DNA of 64,000 bases from JAUUSJ01 sp964439395 (GTDB taxonomy: Bacteria > Bacillota > Clostridia > Lachnospirales > Lachnospiraceae). The translations under genes were made by a program, and so were the position numbers. Below are positions 25,450 to 33,810 of this stretch, piece after piece; position 1 is the first letter of the stretch, and each line of letters begins with the position of its first letter. The DNA is taken from the NCBI GenBank assembly GCA_964439395.1, contig CAYTNV010000004.1:62001-126000 (forward strand), in the 5' to 3' direction. The notes under the pieces were generated by a model. It searched no databases. It was not told the origin of the DNA and was given only the letters and a program-made list of their open reading frames with translations.

Positions 25450-26634
25450 CTAGGCTAATAATGTTAATGCCTTCTCCATACGATTCATTCCCTCTTCAAT
25501 CTCTTCCATAGAAACCGCATAGGCAAATCGAATTGCTGATGGATCATAAAAAGCCTCGCCAGGTACAGCTCCAATTTTCCCCTCCATCAATAAAAATTCG
25601 CACATATTAGAGGCAGATTCTATCTTATAGTTTCCATAAGATTTTCCAAAATAGCTCTCGACCTTTGGCATTAAATAAAAAGCGCCCTCTGGCTTTGCAC
25701 ATTTAATTCCTGGCATATCATTCAATCTCTGCCACATATAATCTCTACGTTTTTGAAATTCTTGTCTCATCTCTTCAATATTCTCATCGCAGTTCTTTAA
25801 TGCTTCAATCGCTGCCCATTGCACAAAGCTAGTACTATTTGATGTAGTATTACTCTGTAAAGCAACGATAGCTTCTGTAATCTCCTCGGAGGCTGCACTA
25901 TAGCCGATTCTCCATCCCGTCATAGAAAATGCCTTGGAAAATCCATTGATTACGATACATCTCTTATATAACTCCTTAGAAAAACTAGCAATACAAATAT
26001 GCTCTGTCTGTCCATAAATCAATTTTTCATATACTTCATCTGTAATAATATAAATATCATTTTCCACCGCAATCTTCCCTAGCTCCATCAATGCCTCTCT
26101 AGGATATACTGCACCAGTCGGATTATTTGGCGTATTCAAAAGAATAAGCTTTGTCTTATCTGTCACTGCATTTTTAATATTTTCAATATTAAGAGAATAA
26201 TCCTCATTCGTTGGAACCTTCACGGCAATTCCACCTGCCAATTTCACCATCTCTACATAGCTGACCCAACATGGAATTGGCAAAATCACTTCATCTCCCT
26301 CATCGCAGACTGCCATAATCGCATTATAAAGTGCCTGTTTTGCCCCCGTTGAAATGCAAATCTGACTCGGTGCATAATCAACACCATTATCTTTTTTTAA
26401 TTTTTCACAGATAGCTTCTTTTAAGGGACGAACTCCACCTACTAACTCATACTTTGTCTTTCCCGCTTTCATCGCCTCATAACATGCCTCAATAATCAAA
26501 TCTGGTGTCTGAAAATCTGGCTGTCCTGCACTAAAAGAAATAATATTCTCTCCCTGTTCTTTTAATTTTGCGACCTTTGCCACCATAGCACTAGTGGCAG
26601 ATGGTTCCATATTTTTAATTCTTTTGCTAATCAT
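25450..26634 (-). CDS. PLP-dependent aminotransferase, class I (aspartate aminotransferase type)
   Basis: The 394-residue fold-type I enzyme transfers amino groups between an amino acid and a 2-oxo acid. NGFSKAFSMTGWRIGY contains the PLP Schiff-base lysine and the phosphate-binding serine/arginine. NTPNNPTGAVY and DEVYEKLIY are further landmarks, and RFAYAVSMEEIEEGM holds the substrate carboxylate Arg region. It resembles AspC/PatA proteins of subgroup I-gamma/beta. It is a single gene. Confidence 0.88.
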   Translation of the reverse strand: MISKRIKNMEPSATSAMVAKVAKLKEQGENIISFSAGQPDFQTPDLIIEACYEAMKAGKTKYELVGGVRPLKEAICEKLKKDNGVDYAPSQICISTGAKQALYNAIMAVCDEGDEVILPIPCWVSYVEMVKLAGGIAVKVPTNEDYSLNIENIKNAVTDKTKLILLNTPNNPTGAVYPREALMELGKIAVENDIYIITDEVYEKLIYGQTEHICIASFSKELYKRCIVINGFSKAFSMTGWRIGYSAASEEITEAIVALQSNTTSNSTSFVQWAAIEALKNCDENIEEMRQEFQKRRDYMWQRLNDMPGIKCAKPEGAFYLMPKVESYFGKSYGNYKIESASNMCEFLLMEGKIGAVPGEAFYDPSAIRFAYAVSMEEIEEGMNRMEKALTLLA

Positions 26635-26955
26635 TTTTCTTTTCCTCTCATTACTTTAGTTATTAAGATAATTTGCCATTTTAGCTCATTATATCGACTA
26701 TCTAAAAAAAAATCAACTTGTCATAATTAGGTTATTTCCAATCAATTACTATCTTACTACTTATATAGTAAACTACTCATATGACAAAATATATTTAATG
26801 AATAGAAAAACCATTATGCAATCATCTCAATTTTTAGAACTTGACGATATTAGAAAAATTCGTTAAAGTTATAACTAAATAAGATATCGGGAGCAAAAAG
26901 CCTTTTACCCCTAATATCGTAAATCATCATTCATTATAGAAAGGACTGAATAAAC
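26635..26955. other. Divergent intergenic region with a long inverted repeat
   Basis: ACGATATTAG (26844) pairs with CTAATATCGT (ending 26920) around a 57-base interval that also contains GGG...CCC. A TTGACG-17-TAAAGT promoter for the NUDIX gene overlaps the left arm. The repeat may be an operator pair or a leader structure; nothing else is recognisable. Confidence 0.4.
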
Positions 26956-27459
26956 ATGGAATTTTGGGATATTTATGATAAAAACAAGCGAAAAACTGGT
27001 CGCATAATGAAAAGAAATGACTGGTGTTTAAAAGATGACGAGTATCATCTGACTGTACTCGGAGTTATCGCCAAACCAGATGGAAAATTTCTAATTACAA
27101 AACGTGTTATGACAAAAAGCTGGGCACCTGGCTGGTGGGAAGTATCTGGCGGAGCTGCTATGGCAGGTGAGGAATCAAAAGATGCTGTTCTTCGTGAAGT
27201 GAAAGAAGAGACAGGACTTGACGTATCTAACTGGGATGGGGGATATCTCTTCTCTTATAAGAGAGAAAATCCTGGTGAGGGAGATAATTATTTTGTCGAT
27301 ATTTACCGCTTTATCGGTGATTTTGATGAAGATGATTTAAACTTCCAGGAAGGCGAAATAGACGGATATATGCTCGCCACCACAGACGAAATTAAAGCTT
27401 TTGCGAAAGAGGGAATCTTTCTGCACTATGATAGTATTAAACAAGCTTTTGAACTCTAA
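26956..27459 (+). CDS. NUDIX hydrolase (isopentenyl-diphosphate-isomerase-like)
   Basis: This 167-residue NUDIX protein hydrolyses nucleoside diphosphates linked to another moiety. The full box G-x5-E-x7-R-E-x2-E-E-x-G is present (GGAAMAGEESKDAVLREVKEETGL). The N-terminus FWDIYDKNKRKTGRIMKR and the lack of isomerase cysteines place it with the YfcD/Idi-like hydrolases. It is preceded by AAAGGA and stands as a single plus-strand gene. Confidence 0.87.
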   Translation: MEFWDIYDKNKRKTGRIMKRNDWCLKDDEYHLTVLGVIAKPDGKFLITKRVMTKSWAPGWWEVSGGAAMAGEESKDAVLREVKEETGLDVSNWDGGYLFSYKRENPGEGDNYFVDIYRFIGDFDEDDLNFQEGEIDGYMLATTDEIKAFAKEGIFLHYDSIKQAFEL

Positions 27460-27466
27460 ACAAATA

Positions 27467-27500
27467 AAGGAGAGAATTTCTTCTAGAAAATTCTCTCCTT
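27467..27500. terminator. Terminator between the NUDIX gene and the amino-acid ABC operon
   Basis: AAGGAGAGAATTT pairs with AAATTCTCTCCTT. The minus-strand side is followed by TTTATTTG, so it mainly serves the ABC operon. Confidence 0.65.
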
Positions 27501-27549
27501 CTATACTCTATCCAGTATATTCCCTGATTTTAACCTCTAATTAAAATAT

Positions 27550-28338
27550 CTACCCCTGCGTATATCTCGATAAGAACTGCTTTGTTCTCTCCTCCTGCGG
27601 ATTATCAATTACCTGTCTTGCATCTCCCTGCTCCACAATATATCCGCCATCCATAAAAATAATCTGATCTGCCACATCTCTCGCAAATGCCATCTCGTGT
27701 GTAACGATAATCATTGTCGTTTTCTGTTCAGCAAGTCCGCGGATAACTTTAAGAACCTCGCCTGTGAGCTCTGGATCCAGAGCGGAAGTTGGCTCATCAA
27801 AGCATAGGATATCTGGCTTTAATGCTAGCGCCCTCGCAATCGCTACGCGCTGTTGTTGCCCACCAGAAAGTTGATGTGGATAATAATGATCCGCACGATC
27901 TGCAAGTCCCATCATATCAAGTAACTCTCTTCCATGCTTTTCAATTTCTTCAAAAATCAATTTTTTATTTTGTTTAAAATCTGCTCTCTCCTGAGCTAAT
28001 AATTGTTCAGCAAGCATCACATTTTGAAGTGCTGTATACTGTGGAAATAAATGAAACGCCTGAAATACCATTCCAAAATGAAGCCGCTTATTGCGAAGCT
28101 CTTTCTCATCCATCTTTGTCGGAGTAGACGCATCAAAAATTTTTTCTCCCTTTACAAAAATACTTCCTTGATTTGGCTTCTCCAAAAAATTTAAACAGCG
28201 AAGTAATGTCGTTTTACCTGATCCAGAAGAACCGATAATCGCCAACGCATTTCCCTCCTCGAGAGAAAAACTGACATCTCTTAATACCTTTGTACTCCCA
28301 AAATGTTTTTCAATATGATCCACTTCTAACATCGCCAT
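27550..28338 (-). CDS. Polar amino-acid ABC transporter ATP-binding protein
   Basis: The 262-residue ATPase energises amino-acid import. Walker A is GSSGSGKTT, the Q-loop follows in VFQAFHLFPQYT, the signature is LSGGQQQRVAIARAL, Walker B is ILCFDEPTSALDPE, and the H-loop is IVTHEM. This GlnQ/ArtP-type sequence is clear. It ends the operon after the permease (12-base gap). Confidence 0.93.
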   Translation of the reverse strand: MAMLEVDHIEKHFGSTKVLRDVSFSLEEGNALAIIGSSGSGKTTLLRCLNFLEKPNQGSIFVKGEKIFDASTPTKMDEKELRNKRLHFGMVFQAFHLFPQYTALQNVMLAEQLLAQERADFKQNKKLIFEEIEKHGRELLDMMGLADRADHYYPHQLSGGQQQRVAIARALALKPDILCFDEPTSALDPELTGEVLKVIRGLAEQKTTMIIVTHEMAFARDVADQIIFMDGGYIVEQGDARQVIDNPQEERTKQFLSRYTQG

Positions 28339-28350
28339 TGTTCTTCCCTC

Positions 28351-29007
28351 CTATCTAAAATAACTTAATCTGCGCTCAATATAATTAAATGTCAACGTCA
28401 AAATTCCAACAAATAAGAGATAGAAGACACCTGTATAGAATAATGGCCATGTAATCCCCGCAGACTTCATAAATGAAAATCCTGCGAACGTAAGCTCATA
28501 TGCGGCAATCATTCTCGCAATAGATGTATCCTTTACAAGGGTAATAATCTCATTTGACATCGGTGGAATAATCCTCTTAATCATCTGAAGCAAGGTGATT
28601 TTAAAGAAAATTTGGCTTTTTGTCATACCAAGAACTTCTCCAGCCTCGCGTTGTCCCACTGGTACACCCTCAATACCACCTCGAAAAATGACAGAAAAAT
28701 AGCAGGCATAATTGATTGCAAAGGCAACAACTGTCGCAGTGATACGTCCCGCCTCATCTCCGCTCCAAATATTATGTCCAAGCCACATACCTGGTCCATA
28801 AAAAATAATAATCAACTGAAGCATAAGTGGTGTACCACGAATAATCCATACAAATACTTGTACGAGATAACGAAGTGGTTTCCATTTACTCATGCTTCCA
28901 AATGCTAAAACTAGGCCAAGTGGAAGCGAAAAAAGTAATGTTAAAAAGAAAATCTGCGCTGTTGTCGCTAAACCTAGTAAAAGCTGCTGAGTTACAGTCC
29001 AAAACAT
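28351..29007 (-). CDS. Polar amino-acid ABC transporter permease
   Basis: This 218-residue His/Glu/Gln/Arg-type permease has about five helices. The N-terminal L-x-G-x-x-T-x-x-I-F element is present (LLLGLATTAQIF). The EAA loop interacting with the ATPase is QREAGEVLGMTKSQIFFKITLLQMIKRIIPP. A single permease gene implies a homodimer. It lies between the binding protein and the ATPase. Confidence 0.92.
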   Translation of the reverse strand: MFWTVTQQLLLGLATTAQIFFLTLLFSLPLGLVLAFGSMSKWKPLRYLVQVFVWIIRGTPLMLQLIIIFYGPGMWLGHNIWSGDEAGRITATVVAFAINYACYFSVIFRGGIEGVPVGQREAGEVLGMTKSQIFFKITLLQMIKRIIPPMSNEIITLVKDTSIARMIAAYELTFAGFSFMKSAGITWPLFYTGVFYLLFVGILTLTFNYIERRLSYFR

Positions 29008-29046
29008 TTTTATTCTCCTTTTTTTCTATGGTGCTACAATAGAAAA

Positions 29047-29099
29047 GGATGTTGCTATATCCTTTTTCTCTCAGAAAAAAGGTCTAGCTTGCAACATCC
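29047..29099 (-). other. Intercistronic stem-loop between binding-protein and permease genes
   Basis: GGATGTTGC and GCAACATCC enclose a second stem of CCTTTTTCT type. The minus strand continues TTTTC. This would let most transcripts stop or be stabilised after the binding-protein gene, giving it higher expression than the membrane parts. Confidence 0.65.
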
Positions 29100-29214
29100 C
29101 TTTATATTCTTTATTAAGCTATTTTTCAAAAAATAACTTTCCAAATTCAAAAATTCTTATCTAGAATATTATCTATTCTCAATTCAATCTTCTCATTTTA
29201 TTTTTTCATTCCAA

Positions 29215-30027
29215 TTATTTTGTTGGAACTACAACTACCTGAGCATTATTACAGTAAGGAACTGTGCACTCCATAGACTCTTTTACTTCGTCTGTAAGTG
29301 TCATACCATTCCATACAACGTCAATATTTTTAGAATCAAGTTCCATAGACTTTGTATCCCAGTCAATCTCTACAAATTGAGCTTCTACGCCAAGCTTCTC
29401 AGCTACAATACGAGCCATATCTGCATCAAAACCAATCCACTCATCGCCATCTTTATAATCCATTGGCTCAAAATCTGTAATGCCAACGATAAGAGAACCT
29501 TTTCCTTTAATGTAAGCAACATCACCGTCAGCTGCCTCTTCATATGTAACTTCTTGCTGCTCTACTAAAGATTCCTGCACACCGTATTTTTCAGCTGTCT
29601 TAACCATAGAACCGTCTTTATATGTCTCATATAAAACAGAGTTAATAAAAGCTGCAAGGTCAGAACCTTTTCGACATCCAACACCATACTCCTCTGTTGT
29701 GAGTTCCTCTGTATGTTCCATATCTGGATAACTTGTTCCCTCACCAATCATAGCTCCTGCCATTAAAAGGTCAATAATCGCTGCATCCGACGTTCCAGCT
29801 TTTACTTCCATAAGAGCATCTGCCTGGGACGCAACAGAATTATACTCATATCCTTTTTCTTTTGCAGCTGCCTCACCAGCGGAACCTGCCTCTACAGCAT
29901 AAACGAGAGAACTCGTATCTTCATTTTCTGCTGCTGTTGTGCTTCCTGCATTATTAGAGCCACCACAGGCTGCTAAAGACAATGTCATCATTGCTAAACT
30001 TAAAAATACTGCGATTTTCTTTCTCAT
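29215..30027 (-). CDS. Amino-acid ABC transporter solute-binding lipoprotein with circularly permuted domain order
   Basis: This 270-residue SBP_bac_3-type lipoprotein (lipobox LSLAAC, Cys21) captures the ligand for the permease. In the usual order the domain starts with a G-x-L-x-V-G-x-x-x-x-x-P-x-x-x strand and ends with the lobe carrying AVEAGSA. Here the second lobe comes first: residues 41-150 run VYAVEAGSAGEAAAKEKGY to YETYKDGSMVKTAEKYG. The first lobe follows at 176-270: KGSLIVGITDFEPMDYK, GFDADMARIVAEKLG, WNGMTLTDEVKESMECTVPYCNNAQVVVV, then the stop. All pieces are present once, so this is a permutation, not a truncation. Confidence 0.88.
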   Translation of the reverse strand: MRKKIAVFLSLAMMTLSLAACGGSNNAGSTTAAENEDTSSLVYAVEAGSAGEAAAKEKGYEYNSVASQADALMEVKAGTSDAAIIDLLMAGAMIGEGTSYPDMEHTEELTTEEYGVGCRKGSDLAAFINSVLYETYKDGSMVKTAEKYGVQESLVEQQEVTYEEAADGDVAYIKGKGSLIVGITDFEPMDYKDGDEWIGFDADMARIVAEKLGVEAQFVEIDWDTKSMELDSKNIDVVWNGMTLTDEVKESMECTVPYCNNAQVVVVPTK

Positions 30028-30231
30028 ATTAATCCTCCTTATTTTTGTAGACCAAGTATACTGTACGTGTTCTACTACATTTTCCTTCCTGTCATTTTCC
30101 TACTCCGTCTCTATTTATAAAATGAACTAAAATTCACGTTAATTCTAATATTCTCTTGGCTACTATCTTTACATTTCGCTACTATTCTATCACAGCGTTA
30201 CGGTAAAGTAAAGAAGGAAAAGATAAAAAAT

Positions 30232-30275
30232 ATCAGATATCTTTATTGTTTCATTCCTCTCTAAAGATATCTGAT
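30232..30275 (-). terminator. Terminator of the exchanger gene
   Basis: ATCAGATATCTTTA pairs with TAAAGATATCTGAT. T-rich runs follow on both sides (TATTTTTTATC on the minus strand), directly after the exchanger stop codon. Confidence 0.8.
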
Positions 30276-30283
30276 TCTTTTTT

Positions 30284-31225
30284 CTACAGCACAATTAAAC
30301 TCAAAAAATATACTGCGTAAACAGCCAACATAATCAAACCACATGACCTTCTAAGTTCTCGATGCTTCCTACTCCCAATCCACAAAATAATAAGTGCTAA
30401 AATTGCAATAAACAAATCCAAAATAAAACTCTTCTCAAATGGAATCGTTGCAATCGTTGCTGTGAGACCTGTTATAAGTAAAATATTAAAAATATTACTT
30501 CCAATTATATTTCCAATGGCGATATCTGCATTTCCTTTTCGAGCTGCCGCAACAGAAGTTACCAACTCTGGAAGTGAGGTTCCAAATGCGACGATAGTGA
30601 GTCCGATAATACGCTCGCTAAGACCAGCTGCTCTAGCAATTACAGTCGCACTATCTACCGTCAAATCACTTCCAACTACAACACATACTCCACCTAAAAT
30701 TACAAAAAACAAACATTTCCAAATTGGCATCGTATCTGGCCTTTTCTCCTTCTTTTCTTTCTTAATGCTGCCTCTCGATAGAAAGAAAAGATAAATCGAA
30801 TATCCCACAAATAAGAGTAATAAAATCATACCTTCCCAAAATACAATTTCTCCACCAATCCATCCCATTGCCAGCACCACCGCCGTAATGAAACCACAAA
30901 ATGGAATATCATATTTTAATGCAGTTCTCGGTATCAAAATCGGAACAATAACTGAGGTAATTCCCAAAATCACTAAGACATTTAAGATATTACTTCCGAG
31001 TACATTTCCGAGCGTAATACCTGCATTTCCTTTCGTTGCCGCTGTAATACTGACAGAAAGCTCTGGTAAACTCGTTCCAATAGCCACAATTGTAAGACCT
31101 ACCACTAACTTTGGGATTCCAAACTTCGTGGCGATATCCGATGCACCGTCCACAAACAAGTCTGCTCCTTTTACTAACATAAATAATCCTACTATTAACA
31201 AAATACATTGTATGATGATTGTCAT
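30284..31225 (-). CDS. Calcium/sodium antiporter (CaCA family, YrbG type)
   Basis: The 313-residue membrane protein has about ten helices arranged as two inverted halves. Each half carries the alpha-repeat ion motif: GTSLPELSVSITAATKGNAGITLGNVLGSNILNVLVILG and GTSLPELVTSVAAARKGNADIAIGNIIGSNIFNILLITG. The paired Glu and Asn residues for cation coordination are intact. It probably exports Ca2+ in exchange for Na+ or H+. It has its own leader with a terminator hairpin. Confidence 0.92.
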   Translation of the reverse strand: MTIIIQCILLIVGLFMLVKGADLFVDGASDIATKFGIPKLVVGLTIVAIGTSLPELSVSITAATKGNAGITLGNVLGSNILNVLVILGITSVIVPILIPRTALKYDIPFCGFITAVVLAMGWIGGEIVFWEGMILLLLFVGYSIYLFFLSRGSIKKEKKEKRPDTMPIWKCLFFVILGGVCVVVGSDLTVDSATVIARAAGLSERIIGLTIVAFGTSLPELVTSVAAARKGNADIAIGNIIGSNIFNILLITGLTATIATIPFEKSFILDLFIAILALIILWIGSRKHRELRRSCGLIMLAVYAVYFLSLIVL

Positions 31226-31287
31226 TCTTTTTCCATCCTCCTAGTTTTATTTTTTGCTCTCACACTTCTCAATTGACAACAAAAATA

Positions 31288-31316
31288 AGACTTCTGCTGT
31301 CTTACAACAAAAGTCT
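31288..31316 (-). terminator. Terminator-like hairpin in the exchanger leader
   Basis: On the minus strand AGACTTTTGTTGT pairs with the AGCAGAAGTCT side and is followed by TATTTTTG, about 60 bases before the exchanger start. Upstream lie GATTG...CAATC and GTGACTAAGTAGCGAG, possibly the other half of a control switch. I could not match it to the yybP-ykoY or other known ion riboswitches. The rest of 31320-31680 shows nothing definite. Confidence 0.55.
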
Positions 31317-31702
31317 CGCTACTTAGTCACTTTCCGGATTGAATAAACAATCGTATTGACGAAAAGCAAACATATCAGATATATACTTATATGCTAGCTA
31401 CTCCCTTTTTTTTACTATAACAATGAAACCCATCCTTGTCAAGACACCAATTATTTTTTTCTAAAACAATCTTATTCTCTTTTTAATGATATGCAATTAT
31501 TTTCCAACACGTTGCGTTTGTCTCCACTGTTTCACAAAGTATAAATTTTGAATTATTTTCACATAAAAAACAATACGCAGGAATACAAATACTCAAAAGG
31601 GAAAATATTATATGTGATAAATCGAAAAACAAACTCTAGTGGAACTATGGACAACCACGATTTTGTGAACAAGAAAGTTTGGAGGGTATTAGTATAGGAT
31701 TT

Positions 31703-31852
31703 TTGTTTATTATCTCAGTAATTTTTATTCTAGTTGGTATTATGATATGTTTTTTAGTTGCCTCTAAGAAAATGACAAATCGTACTATGTCAGACGAGGA
31801 ACAGTTAAAATGGATCCAAAAATATAATGAGAAAAAGAAAGAAAAAAATTAA
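31703..31852 (+). CDS. Small single-span membrane protein candidate
   Basis: The frame reads LFIISVIFILVGIMICFLVA followed by SKKMTNRTMSDEEQLKWIQKYNEKKKEKN: one hydrophobic helix and a charged tail, about 49-52 residues. A strong GGAGGG lies at 31681-31686, but the ideally spaced codon is ATA (31694), not ATG; TTG at 31703 is the first usual start. Either a rare start is used or the start codon has mutated. The following hairpin terminator supports a real transcript. Function unknown. Confidence 0.5.
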   Translation: MFIISVIFILVGIMICFLVASKKMTNRTMSDEEQLKWIQKYNEKKKEKN

Positions 31853-31863
31853 AAGTAAAAAAA

Positions 31864-31910
31864 GGCTGAGTCTATACAAAGTCAATAATATTTGTATGTA
31901 TAGACTAGCC
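31864..31910. terminator. Bidirectional terminator between the small ORF and leuC-like gene 1
   Basis: AGTCTATACA and TGTATAGACT form the core stem inside GGCT/AGCC. A run of seven T follows on the minus strand and CTTTTAT on the plus strand. Confidence 0.8.
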
Positions 31911-31932
31911 CTTTTATACTATAAAAATATTT

Positions 31933-33183
31933 TTATAGTTCCGCCGCTGTGATTTCACCTGCAATAGCTGTAGCGGCTGCAGTAGCTGGGGATGCAAGAT
32001 AGATTTGCACCTTAGAAGTTCCCATACGTCCGAGGAAATTACGATTGTTTGTCGCAACTACGCGTTCTCCGTCAGATAGAATACCGCCAGTACGTCCGCA
32101 GCAAAGACCACATCCTGGATGAGTAATAATAGCGCCTGCATCAGATAAAATTTCAAGCGTTCCGTCTGCCAAAGCTTGACGATATATTTTTCGACTGGCA
32201 GGAGTCACGATGAGTTTTACAAACGGAGCTACTTTCTTTCCTTTTAAAATAGAAGCTGCCCGCTGTAAATCCTCAAGACGACCGTTTGTACAAGAGCCGA
32301 TAAATACCTGGTCAATTTTTGTGCCCGTAAGTGAGCTTACAGGCTTAATATTATCAACCTGAGATGGACATGCTAAAACTGGCTCAAACTCTTCTGCATT
32401 ATAAGTAATCTCACGGCAATATACTGCGTCCTCATCTCCAACCAAGCTCTTTTGGAAATTATCAAGCTCGATTTCGCAGTACTGGGCTGTCTTCTCATCT
32501 GGGGAGAATACACCACATTTTGCCCCCGCCTCGATTGCCATATTGGACATTGTCATGCGGCTTGCCACTGACATATTTTCGATAGTAGAACCCGTAAACT
32601 CAAGTGATTTATAGGTTGCCCCGTCTGCTCCAAGGTCCCCGATAAGACGAAGAATAATATCCTTTGAAGTTACATTTGCAGGAAGCGTTCCGTTAATTGT
32701 AACCTTAATTGTCTCTGGAATTTTAACCCAGAGCTCGCCAGTTCCTAAAATACTTGCCATCTCTGTGTATCCAATTCCAGATGAAAATGCACCAACACAG
32801 CCATATGTTGTTGTGTGACTATCTGTACCAAATACGATATTGCCTGGTTTTACATAGCCAGCCTCTGTCATAAGCTGATGACAAATTCCGTCAGAGCGGT
32901 GAATATTTTTCATGCCATACTTTCTTACAAATGCATCGCCAACTTGAAAATGTCTCGCATCATCTAACTGACTTGCTGGTACTAAATGATCATAAATCAA
33001 AACGACCTTATCAGGATCCCAAAGTTTTGTAAATCCCATTTCCTCAAATTTATCTGCTACGAATGGAATAAAAATATCGTGAATCATGACACGGTCTACT
33101 TTAACTGTCACAATATCACCTGCTTTTGCAGTCTCAATTCCAGTATTATGTCTCATAATTTTTTCAATAATAGTTGCTCCCAT
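31933..33183 (-). CDS. Aconitase/isopropylmalate-isomerase family large subunit, copy 1
   Basis: This 416-residue protein is the catalytic large subunit of a 4Fe-4S hydro-lyase (LeuC, HacA or DmdA group). GTDSHTTTYGCVGAFSSGIGYTE, IGSCTNGR and THPGCGLCCGRTGG supply the cluster cysteines. It pairs with the small subunit directly upstream (11-base gap). Neither leuA nor leuB is in the window, so assignment to leucine synthesis is not safe; homoaconitase, citramalate isomerase and 2,3-dimethylmalate dehydratase are alternatives. Confidence 0.88.
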   Translation of the reverse strand: MGATIIEKIMRHNTGIETAKAGDIVTVKVDRVMIHDIFIPFVADKFEEMGFTKLWDPDKVVLIYDHLVPASQLDDARHFQVGDAFVRKYGMKNIHRSDGICHQLMTEAGYVKPGNIVFGTDSHTTTYGCVGAFSSGIGYTEMASILGTGELWVKIPETIKVTINGTLPANVTSKDIILRLIGDLGADGATYKSLEFTGSTIENMSVASRMTMSNMAIEAGAKCGVFSPDEKTAQYCEIELDNFQKSLVGDEDAVYCREITYNAEEFEPVLACPSQVDNIKPVSSLTGTKIDQVFIGSCTNGRLEDLQRAASILKGKKVAPFVKLIVTPASRKIYRQALADGTLEILSDAGAIITHPGCGLCCGRTGGILSDGERVVATNNRNFLGRMGTSKVQIYLASPATAAATAIAGEITAAEL

Positions 33184-33194
33184 AAACTTCCCTC

Positions 33195-33689
33195 CTAATC
33201 TAAACCGTTACGCTTGCGCATTGCTTTTACAAGACCACCAGCGTTAATAATTTCTAATAGATTGTCAGGTAGGGAAGAGATAGGATAAGACTTACCGTTA
33301 TATGCAACGCAAGAACCTATATTTACCTCAATTGTATCGCCCTCTTTTATATCATCACGGAGATTGGCATTTTCAATTAAGAGAAGTCCGTTATTGATGG
33401 AATTTCGATAGAAAATGCGTGCGAAAGATTTTGCAATAATGCATTTAATTCCAAGTGCTTGGATAACCTCTGGAGCCTGCTCTCTAGAAGAACCACATCC
33501 AAAGTTTTTGCCAGCGACAATAATATCACCTGGCTGAATGAGCCCAGCTAATTCAGGGCGAAGAGGACTAAAAGCAAAAGGCTTCATGTCCTCAACTGTT
33601 TTTAAAGCAAGATACTCTGTTGGAATAATAATATCTGTATCAATATCATCGCCGAGTATCCAAACCTTTCCAGTATATGTTTCACTCAT
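33195..33689 (-). CDS. Aconitase/isopropylmalate-isomerase family small subunit, copy 1
   Basis: The 164-residue swivel-domain protein begins MSETYTGKVWILGDDIDTDIIIP; the start is set by AAGGAG seven bases before this ATG, not the ATG six codons upstream. NFGCGSSREQAPEVIQALG and KSFARIFYRNSINNG are the conserved core. The substrate-specificity loop after the T-D motif reads Y-L-A-L, unlike Y-L-L-F in the second copy. It forms a complex with the adjacent large subunit. Confidence 0.88.
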   Translation of the reverse strand: MSETYTGKVWILGDDIDTDIIIPTEYLALKTVEDMKPFAFSPLRPELAGLIQPGDIIVAGKNFGCGSSREQAPEVIQALGIKCIIAKSFARIFYRNSINNGLLLIENANLRDDIKEGDTIEVNIGSCVAYNGKSYPISSLPDNLLEIINAGGLVKAMRKRNGLD

Positions 33690-33810
33690 TTTAATTCTCC
33701 TTGTCATTTTATGTTTGCTATACTATGGTCACTAAACTCGTAAAAAAAATTATTAAGCAACCAAATATTTATACTCACTAGACTGGAAAAACTTGCGTCA
33801 AGTGTTTTTA

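Noticed and set aside
26844..26920. Inverted repeat before the NUDIX gene as a riboswitch
   Set aside because: Its left arm overlaps the -35 region of the likely promoter, so the whole stem would not be in the transcript.
29215..30027. Binding protein as a truncated or frameshifted gene
   Set aside because: Both lobes are complete, occur once each and lie in one uninterrupted frame with a proper lipobox and stop.
31226..31360. Mn2+ (yybP-ykoY) riboswitch upstream of the exchanger
   Set aside because: The conserved loops of that class are not present.
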